From Magnaporthiopsis rhizophila (taxonomy: Eukaryota > Ascomycota > Sordariomycetes > Magnaporthales > Magnaporthaceae): a stretch of DNA of 64,000 nt. The notes beneath the pieces were generated by a model. The model was not told the DNA's origin. It ran no database searches and was given only the letters and a program-made list of their open reading frames with translations. The stretch's first letter is position 1. Each line of letters begins with the position of its first letter. Positions 56,820 to 64,000 of the stretch are shown here, in pieces. A program made the position numbers and the translations under genes. Location: positions 124,001-188,000 of the forward strand of contig PYSS01000022.1 of the NCBI GenBank assembly GCA_003049465.1, written 5' to 3'.

Positions 56820-56999
56820 ATGCCTACCGATCAGGGAAGCTGCATTTCCAGGGACAGCGGAGAGGGCTCTGGCGGCCAAGGCTCCGGCTCGACGGGCCAG
56901 GGTGGCAGCAGCAGTGGCAATGGAGGCGGCAACGGTGGCGGCAATGACGCGCCCTCAATCATTTCCATCAACAAGAATTCCCAGACCAAGACCAACTGA
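56820..56999 (+). CDS. Small Gly/Ser-rich protein of 59 residues
   Basis: Short single-exon frame from ATG 56820 to TGA 56999. The N-terminus has MPTDQGSCISRDSG, the middle is built of GG, GS and GN repeats, and the end (DAPSIISINKNSQTKTN) is of ordinary composition. A well-placed TATA box and an A-rich leader (CAACAACAAAAACACC) support expression. There is no signal peptide or known domain. A GTAAGT word 11 bases after the stop could be an intron in the 3' untranslated region. Small, so it may not be a true gene. Confidence 0.45.
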   Translation: MPTDQGSCISRDSGEGSGGQGSGSTGQGGSSSGNGGGNGGGNDAPSIISINKNSQTKTN

Positions 57000-57549
57000 G
57001 TGGGCTGTTCTGGGTAAGTCTGGAGCAGTCCTTTTCGGCGTGTCGTTTGGTTCTAACTAGACCGAACTCTAGTACCTTGACATCAGCGCCCACATATCTT
57101 CCGGGGAGGAACGGAGGCGAGCTGGCGTGCCCATGGCTGGGAAAAGGGACCGAAGGAAATCATAATTATGTCACGGCTTTTGCGTACTCTGGGTGGGAGA
57201 GATCCTGGGTAGCAGGTAGCTGCCATATATCAAGGCAACAAAGGACAGTAAAATCCATGCGAGGCTCTTTCTTGGAATGGACTTGACCACCCATCACGGC
57301 AAGCCGATCGCAGGGGTAGGGCCAGCTAGACGTTTGGCTGTGAGGCGACCTTTCAATGTCGGCAGCTCCCTGACTTGGAGCGCTTCCTGCGAGGGAGAGA
57401 ACGGAAAAAGAGCTTCGGGCCAGCTTGCACAAAGGTGTTACATTGCCCGGCGCCACTGCTATCGAAGAAGCTAGTTTTTGCATCCCCCAGCCGGGTCCTA
57501 AGAGTGCTATTATCCGAAAACTGCCACCTCCTGATCGTCCTAGCCGTAG
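57000..57549. other. Intergenic region, no supported gene
   Basis: About 550 bp between the Gly-rich gene and the ankyrin pseudogene. Confidence 0.5.
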
Positions 57550-59490
57550 CGCGCAGCCTGCCTTCCCTCTTTGCGCCCGCGTCATAAGCAGCCTCGCGGC
57601 CTCCCCCGCACCGTTATCCATAACCACGCGCAGCGACGGCCGGCCCTTAAAACCCCTCGCCCCCTTGTCGGCACCCTCCCCCACGAGCAGCCTCGCCGTG
57701 ACCTTTGCCCTGTCGGCCACGGCCATGTGCAGCGCCGTGCGGCCCCCGATGACATCCGGCACCTCCATGTGCAGCGCCCGCGCCCACCAGCACCTTGACG
57801 GGTGCCGTCCGCTCGGTGCCAAAAACGGTATCATGTTCTTGTCGGATGGCCACGTGCGGCGGCTTACAACCCTCCGTTGTCCCCTGGCGTGCTTACCCGC
57901 CCCGAGCCGCGGTGTGTAGCGGTGTTCACCCCTTTTCGCCCCGGCTATTCTTGTCGGCGCCCGCCCCCACGAGCAGTTTTGTCAGGGCGGGACCTGCTGT
58001 CGACGGCTAGTATAACGACGTCTTCCTGGTGTTGCTTCCGCCTCCTTCTCAGCGCCGGCCCTGATGAGCACCTCAGCGACAAGCTCGTGCCCGTTCTCGG
58101 CGGCTACATGTAGCGTTGTCGCATCATCCAAGTCCCTCGTGGCAAGGGCATATCGCCCAAGCAGGAGTTTCACAACGGCCAAGTGGCCGTAAGCAGCCCC
58201 GTCGATTCATGGCGCCCAGTCGTTTCCATCTCGCGTTTGCATGTCGGCACCTCTGTCGACAAGAAACTGGACCGTGGCTCCGTGGCCGCGCTCCGCAGAT
58301 AATGACAGCGGCGTCTGCAGCAAGCTGTCCTCTTTGTGCTTGTCGGCACCGTGCTCGAGCAGCTTTCCGGTTGCAGTTCCGAGTCCGGACTTGGCTGTAA
58401 ATGCAACCTAGCATCCGGACCGATGCCATCCCTTCCGTTGGCCACCAACTCGATTAGCCTCTAATAACCATTAACTGCTAGGCAGCGCCGCGGTTGGGAT
58501 CTACAAAGAAGCTATTGGCGTCCTCGCCGGGTAGCATCTTGACTGTCTTCGAATGTCCGCGTATGCTCGCAAAGCGTCCCGGCGTCCAGTTATACTTGTC
58601 CTGCACCGTTATCCGCGCCACTCTCGCACCGAAGCCCGACCATGCCATGCAACCCGTTCATCGCTGCAAAAACGGAGGCACCACGCTCGACCAAGCGTCT
58701 GGCCGCTCCGTCGTTCCCGCCCATGGTGGCAGGGCGTAGCGACATCAGATAGTTGTAGCTCTTCATGTTGACACTGGGCCCAAGGAGGGTTTCACCGACT
58801 GGCCTGGATCCCATGCGTCCAGCAACGTGCGACGGGAGATTCCGCTACCGTCTTGAACAGGCGCGCTGCCTCCTATCAGCAGCCGCTTCACAACGGCAGG
58901 GGAGCCAGCCCAGGCGGCATGACGTAGTGCAGTTTGCCCCGTTGCCACATCCCGCGTCAAATTCCCTCGAGTGACGCCTTGAAGAAAACGTTTCCAGCAA
59001 CAGCTCCACCATCGGCTCATCTCATTGTCCAACTGCATGGTAGAACATTTCTGCACCCAAGCGAGCAGGTATTGCCGGGTCGACGGCCTTGATTAGTCTC
59101 CAATTTTCGTCGTGCTGCCCCCTCCAGACCACTTGCCCCAGCATGTTTGGTCTTATGCTGGCTTTTTCGATTTTGTCGCCCGCGTGGTCTAATGTGAGGT
59201 TCTAGTCGTCCCAACTACTTCCAATCATTACTATTTTCGTGTCCCAGTTCTTGGCTGGTAGAGGTTGACGAAAGTACAGCGCGCCAACGTAGCGGTGGTG
59301 GCTTGGCTCCCAGGCTTGGCTTCGTTGTATCTCCGTCACAAGCACAGCCCTTCCCAGTGCCTCCTCTCGGGCTCGGCCAAAAGGCGGCATCCTTCAAGGT
59401 TCGTAAGGCTCCGTTCGAGGTCCCGTCGTATCGAAGAATGTGTGCCAGTTCCTCAAAGAAGTTCTCCACCACCTTATCGTTCACATGCCC
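57550..59490 (-). pseudogene. Decayed ankyrin-repeat gene
   Basis: Ankyrin-repeat text is plain on the minus strand but is split over several frames by stops and frameshifts. Readable repeats, upstream to downstream, include TGQTALRHAAWAGSPAVVKR (about 58940), GKLLEHGADKHKED with LSLSAERGHGATVQFLVDRG (about 58370-58240), DLDDATTLHVAAENGHELVA with EVLIRAGAEK (about 58130-58050), KLLVGAGADKN (about 57970) and GRTALHMAVADRAKVTARLL with GEGADKG (about 57750-57680). A possible N-terminal exon with FFEELAHILRYDGT lies near 59450. At least four frame changes occur. Length would fit a NACHT- or PFD-linked ankyrin C-terminus, but no such N-terminal domain is seen. Stop positions do not obviously show C-to-T bias. 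Confidence 0.8.
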
Positions 59491-60984
59491 TAGACGTCAT
59501 TCGCCTTGAAGGCTACCGATCAGGTAGTGCCCGGAAGCCTGCGGCTGCATGGACAGAACCGATGTAGGAGATAGGAAAGGATATAGAAAATACGAAAAAA
59601 AACATACGACAAGGAAGCATATAATAAATAGGAAGCGTCTAAGAAATCCACAGGACACCTACTTCCGCATACTGGGTAGGGACAGTAACTGCGGCATGTG
59701 GGCGCCTTAACTGCGGAGCGGTGTCCTGGATCCAAATTCCCCAAGATATTCTTGCCTGCCCAGTATCAAATGGTGGGAAATCGAAGCGGGGTCAAACGCC
59801 TCACCGAGGTGTCAAGGGAAGATCTCTTCCCATCCCGACACCTGGAGACGACACACATGAGTCTCGGGATGAAGAAATCTCTTAATGGAGAGGAATTCAA
59901 GCGCCTGGGTGGAATCCATGTCGCTCTGGACAGTCGAGAGACTGATTGGTCCCATGGGATTTCGAGGTGAGACTTGACAGGATGGGCAAGCCCGCAGACC
60001 CAGGTAGGGGAATCGAATCAATGGGTCGAGGGTCGGACGTCTTCCCAAGCCAGATCCTCGGGGTATGGGGGATCCGTTCGACAGAACTAAGATCTTCAGC
60101 GCGGCTCCGGAGATAAATGAGGACCATAACCCTGGACCCGGACGCGGGTCCAGAAAATAAGATCAGAAGAAAAGTACACTAAAAAGAGCAAGTCAACGGC
60201 CGTTGCTTTCATCTATTCGTTGGCGTATCGAGTTCGCCCCTCGCCTAAAGGCTTTCCGCACTCGGGGCGAGGGGCACTCGGTCACCGACCCGGGCACGGC
60301 TCGCTCTTCGACCACCTCCATGTACTTCCCCGAGGAAGAGCTGCAGAGACAAGATTTTTCCAGATCCCGCGGACAGCATGCTAGCCCCCTGGAACCTTAC
60401 TCTAAGCAATCAACCCTTCCTTGGCGCCGCCAAGCGAACTCACAATACGCCCTGTCGCCTTGTGCGTTTCAGGAAGGCTGGACGCTGGAGTTTGATCGGT
60501 CCTGAGCTACTGAGGCGCCGTGGTGGCTAGCACAGCGGCCAAATAAAAATGCACTCCCAACAACACTAAATGGAGCCCCTAGGACAAGGTTACCCGAGTG
60601 TCTTATTGGTCTATGTATCTCCTCCGGGTTCCTATCTCCCACAGTCTTTTTATTTTGCGATGTCTTATCCTATTTCCTATATCTTACCCTATTTCCTATA
60701 TCTTACCCTATTTCCTATATCTTACCCTATTTCCTATATCTTACCCTATTTCCTTTTTTTTCCTCTTCTTTTAAGATACCTGCCCGGTGCCTATTCCTGC
60801 TGCTTCGTGGCTGGCTAAAATCCGTCACCTCCACCGTGAGATCACGTGTGATTTTCCCCGCCTACATCATATCCCGCACCAGTATTGTTGCCGCATCAAC
60901 CAAACAACTCAAAACACCAAATCGTACGCAAAACGTTCATTTTTACCATGCAGCTCCCGCACGCGTTCACTACCACTTTGTTTA
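59491..60984. other. Repeat-bearing intergenic region upstream of the nuclease-like gene
   Basis: About 1.5 kb without a supported gene. It contains A/T-rich spans near 59580-59640, several short open frames of no recognisable kind, and the 19-bp tandem array at 60669-60755. The overall feel is of decayed repetitive sequence, but no terminal repeats or transposase could be defined. Confidence 0.45.
60669..60755. repeat. 19-bp tandem repeat, about 4.5 copies
   Basis: CCTATTTCCTATATCTTAC is repeated perfectly at 60669, 60688, 60707 and 60726, with a partial fifth copy running into a T tract. It lies about 230-315 bases before the start of the nuclease-like gene. Confidence 0.92.
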
Positions 60985-61166
60985 ATGAGAGACGATAAGA
61001 TTTTCCACTGGCTCTCTGGCGTGCCCGAAGGGGCGTCAGCAGTCGATCCATCCGCGACCGCGACCGCGACCCACCGCGGTCGCAAGCGATGTCGAGACGA
61101 CACGAGGAACGACGTTAAACTGTGCACGCCACCATACGAGACACGAGCCCATCTAGGCCGCGACAG

Positions 61167-61201
<35 letters not shown>

Positions 61202-62532
61202 ACTTGGAAACCTCAGCGAAACGCGCCAAAGTTCCCACGGGCTCTTCGGCGCTCCCAACGGCAGACAACACTACCCCACGGCCCACCAGACGTTACCAAC
61301 CAGCTTCCCAATCTGGCGCGTCCTCGGTGGCTTCTTCGTCGTCTCTAGCGAGTCAGTTCAGTCAGGCGAACAGCCGCGGCTCCGGTCGCAAAAGGAGGCT
61401 GGACTTGGAAAACGCGACCGAGCCCATACGCATCAAGTCGTTCGCCCGAGACGGTCTCTCGCACGAGGAGTCCATCCTTCCCGAGGTGCTAGAGAAGCTC
61501 CTAGACGATTTCAGTGAAGCCGACTCTGGAGGCAGACCCATCATCTCATGGTCGCGAAGGGACGAGCTGAAACTAGCGGGGAGACCAGCGAAGGGGATCC
61601 ATGAGCATCACTTCTACCGCGCTGGCGAAACAGAAGAGGGCGAATCCCCGTCGGCGCAGGATGTGCTAAACATCCTGTCGACGGCGACCGAATACGCTGA
61701 TCTCGCGTATGAGGAGGCGGCTTGGAACAGTTCTATCCACGAACCTTTGATCAAGCTTGCTATCGGTCGCCGAGAGCCGCTTAAACTTGTGCAATGGTTA
61801 GTCCTTCTCTTTATATGCCTTTGAAGCATGCGGTCACGTCCCGTAATAGTTTATGTCGCTAATCTTTGAGCATTCACCAGTACAACCGCCCGAATTTTCA
61901 AGGAGTTTTTGATTGACAGTGTCCCCAATGGCAAAATGGTCGACTTTTGCCTTGCGTTTGACCCTTTCTGGCCGAAGGACTATCTGACAGACACGGCTAT
62001 ATCCCGCGCTGTTGACCGCGTCAAACGTTAACAGCCGTGCAAGTCGATCAACCACACGGGCTACATGCCGCTGACTCGATTCCCCATTGCACTAAGCATT
62101 GAGACTAAGCGTCCCAGTGGCAATATCGAGGATGCCGAGACCCAGCTAGGTGTTTGGCTAAATGCACAGTGGAAGATGCTCGAGGGGCTGGTCCGGGAGA
62201 AGACGCGGAGCCTAGCAATGCCCGCGGACGCGAGTGGGGAGCCGGATTGCGTCGTCGCGGAGGGGAGCTCTACGGGCGGCAATCCCAACGGCGGCGATCT
62301 CAACGGTCTTTCATTTTTGCCTGGCTTATGCATTGTCGGCCATCACTGGAAGTTCGCAGCCTTCGTCGTGGATACGACTACAGGAGAGAGCACCAGGTCG
62401 CTTTGGATAAGCGGCGCCTTTGGCAGCACAGACAGCGTACTCGGCATCTACCAGATAGTCTGGTGCCTCCGCCGCCTGTCCAGGTTTTTGAAGGAGGAAT
62501 ATTGGCCCTGGTACCTGGGAAACGTTCTGTAG
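60985..62532 (+). pseudogene. PD-(D/E)XK nuclease-like protein, interrupted by one in-frame TAA
   Basis: Matches the fungal PD-(D/E)XK nuclease-like family of unknown role. Exons are 60985-61796 and 61881 onward; the 84-bp intron (GTTAGT donor, CACCAG acceptor) joins in phase. The start MRDDKIFHWLSGVPEG is family-typical. It is followed by a nuclear-signal-like GRKRCRDD, a DSDDSDD acidic repeat and Ser-rich linker, then ILPEVLEKLLDDF, EAAWNSSIHEPLIKLA, TARIFKEF and the metal-ligand region KMVDFCLAFDPF. At 62029-62031 the frame hits TAA, then continues open to 62532 with SINHTGYMPLTRFP, the catalytic-type I-E-T-K (62098-62109), QLGVWLNAQW and WYLGNVL. Only this stop breaks the gene. The truncated product would have 320 residues and lack the ExK motif. 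A pseudogene, recent nonsense allele, readthrough or sequence error are all possible. Confidence 0.8.
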
Positions 62533-62751
62533 CCCGCGGACGCTAGTTTCATAGTCAGCCCTGCTTCCGGAGGATATTTCTCTCCTCCGGATAGCGACAG
62601 AGCGCCCGGCCGAATGAGCGCTGTTGGCCGGCACGCCACAAGCCCATGAAATTGGCCTGTTTAGCCACCGCCGTGGAGGAGGAAGACTTTTGATATTATC
62701 TGCAGGGCGTACGGCGTTAACTACCTACTCTCTTACATGTCTTGCTGCCAT

Positions 62752-63270
62752 CTAGACCCTCATCCAAGGCACTTGACATCCCCTTACCCCTGCTGAGTAG
62801 GACCCATGTTGACTACAAAGGGCAGGCCAGCCCCACGCTGGAAAGCCTCGCTCGAGGGTGCCAGCCAGCTCTGCCCGAGCCAGGCTCTCGAACTGCCTAA
62901 CGCGTTCTTCGGCATACTTCGCCATGTTCCTCGCGCTGGCGGCCATCTGCTTGAGCTTGCTGACACGGTGTATGTGGATCCGCAGAACACAAGCTAACTC
63001 CTGGAAGCTGCCGCTTATGATCTGCCCAGGCTTGATAGCCCCGGCTGTCGATATCTCGATAGCTCACCAAGGGCGAAACAAAACGGGGGATCCGCCTCGG
63101 CTGCAGGGACGGCGTGGAGATCCCCATCGTCGTTGGCAGTTGTGGGCCGCAGTCGGCCTCCACGACGCTGAGTGCCGACGGAACCTCGACAGAGCTTTCG
63201 GAGGATCCGCTGGCCTGATCCCAGCGTAGCCGTTGACGGTTTTGCCGCTGCTGCTCTCCCCCGTCGACCT
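62752..63270 (-). CDS. Fragment of an unrecognised gene
   Basis: Coding-like sequence on the minus strand that I cannot assign to a family. An upstream segment (about 63255-63070) reads in one frame with SSESSVEVPSALSVVEADC and ends RFVSPL at a GTGAGC donor. A following segment, entered most simply after a 67-bp intron at ELACVLRIHIHRVSKLKQMA, continues SARNMAKYAEERVRQFESLA and reaches TAG at 62752. The second segment looks like a long amphipathic helix. The 5' end is not found; a stop lies just upstream, so the gene is probably incomplete or has more introns. Low confidence as a functional gene. Confidence 0.35.
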
Positions 63271-63778
63271 CGTTATGTCACATTCGTGCTGTCGTCTCGC
63301 CAATGCTCGCAAAGGTCTTGGATCCTCATGATACCGAGCCAGCCGCGGCCCGCCTGCGGCTGCGGCTCGTTCTTACCCAGCCATTGGGAGATGACGACAG
63401 GGTGAGCAATACAGGGGCGCTTGCTGAATGCGACGGCGAGAATGTAACAAGGCTCGGTTAAGAGATGCTAATCTTGATAGTTTACAAGTTGTACATCCCT
63501 GCCTGTCTTCAATAGAGATGGAAAATAAATGCAGTCAACGCCGTATCTCGTCGAAATAGTACACATCCGCCCCACAAAGAGGAACCTGATATGTGGCTGA
63601 TCTGAACAAGCAGGATGTTGAGCAGAAGGAACGCTCAGCTACCCGTCTCCTTGGCTGCTCCCGATCCCGTCTCGGCTCTGGCTTTCCTTTTGCGTCGGTG
63701 CAGTAAGCACGGGTTAGTTCGACGTCAAACAACGGCCCCTCCGCGACACAAAACAGCTCCGCGGGCCGGGGGCTCATC
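63271..63778. other. Region with no supported gene
   Basis: About 500 bp between the fragment above and the partial gene at the right edge. Confidence 0.45.
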
Positions 63779-64000
63779 TCACTGCGCAGCTTTGTCGACG
63801 GCGTCCGGGTCACCTTCCCGGCCTCGCGAGACCTCGGTGGTCAGATCCTCGCCGTACCGGACCTCGGCGCCGGGGAACTTCTTCTCGGCTCGGGTGTCGA
63901 CCCCCGCGTCAAAACCGGCGTCACCGCGAAAGTCGTGGCCGACTTTTGCCTCGTACGTGTTGAGGTCCGCTTCAGCCTGGCGGGCTATCGAACTCAGCTG
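63779..64000 (-). CDS. C-terminal part of a gene cut by the window edge
   Basis: Open minus-strand frame of 73 codons plus TGA, entering at the right edge in phase (last base 64000 starts a codon). The text is charged and alpha-helical at first (ARQAEADLNTYEAKVGHDFR), then has GVDTRAEKKFPGAEVRYGED and a Gly/Glu/Asp-rich end. It resembles the tail of small conserved fungal proteins of unknown function, but I cannot name it. Confidence 0.5.
   Translation of the reverse strand, partial: QLSSIARQAEADLNTYEAKVGHDFRGDAGFDAGVDTRAEKKFPGAEVRYGEDLTTEVSRGREGDPDAVDKAAQ

Noticed and set aside
59519..60810. Possible transposon with inverted ends around the 19-bp array
   Set aside because: The two ends share only a few bases, and no terminal inverted repeats, target duplication or transposase could be aligned.

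Overview
The window is nuclear DNA of a filamentous ascomycete, most likely a Sordariomycete. Protein-coding genes carry short GT-AG introns (about 40-400 bp) with CTRAC-type branch sites. Coding regions are GC-rich and upstream regions CT-rich. The gene set is typical of Pezizomycotina: a WOPR switch regulator, a HET-domain gene, a yapsin and a fungal CorA/ankyrin-type protein. There are no bacterial operons and no CRISPR array. Species cannot be named from the sequence. The assembly is imperfect: several runs of N sit beside 30-60 base homopolymers.

Left half (about 1-36 kb), conserved housekeeping genes in mixed orientation: acireductone synthase UTR4 (+), 25S rRNA methyltransferase BMT2 (-), ribosomal protein uL23/RPL25 (+), TIM8 (-), an Alr1/Mnr2-type CorA magnesium transporter (-), signal peptidase subunit SPC1/SPC12 (+), the cullin RING subunit RBX1 (-), an EDC1/PNRC-motif protein (+), mitochondrial tRNA modifier MTO1 (+), cardiolipin synthase CRD1 (-), a Gti1/Pac2 (SGE1/RYP1-type) WOPR regulator (-), a second divergent CorA-like protein (-) and a GPI-type aspartic protease (+). 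Three of these act in mitochondria (TIM8, MTO1, CRD1). Exon structures were resolved by matching splice sites to reading phase, and the exon sums come out in frame.

Right half (about 36-64 kb), accessory-looking: a DUF4267 membrane protein, a frameshifted relic of a small secreted protein, a tandem tRNA-Glu/tRNA-Lys pair, a HET-domain gene, a Baeyer-Villiger monooxygenase, a cysteine-rich secreted protein, a secreted SRPBCC-fold protein, a xi-class glutathione transferase (glutathionyl-hydroquinone reductase), a secreted amidohydrolase, an unrecognised two-exon gene, a 59-residue Gly/Ser-rich gene, an ankyrin-repeat pseudogene, a PD-(D/E)XK nuclease-like gene broken by one in-frame TAA, and gene fragments up to the right edge. 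Intergenic spaces are longer here and decayed genes accumulate, as in fast-evolving fungal regions.

No clearly new multi-gene system is visible. The observations most worth following are the 5-bp-spaced tRNA pair, the single nonsense codon just before the catalytic ExK motif of the nuclease-like gene, the three-frame secreted-protein relic, the CorA-like gene that runs into a 47-base homopolymer where its second membrane helix should be, and the small redox/hydrolase neighbourhood at 43-55 kb.
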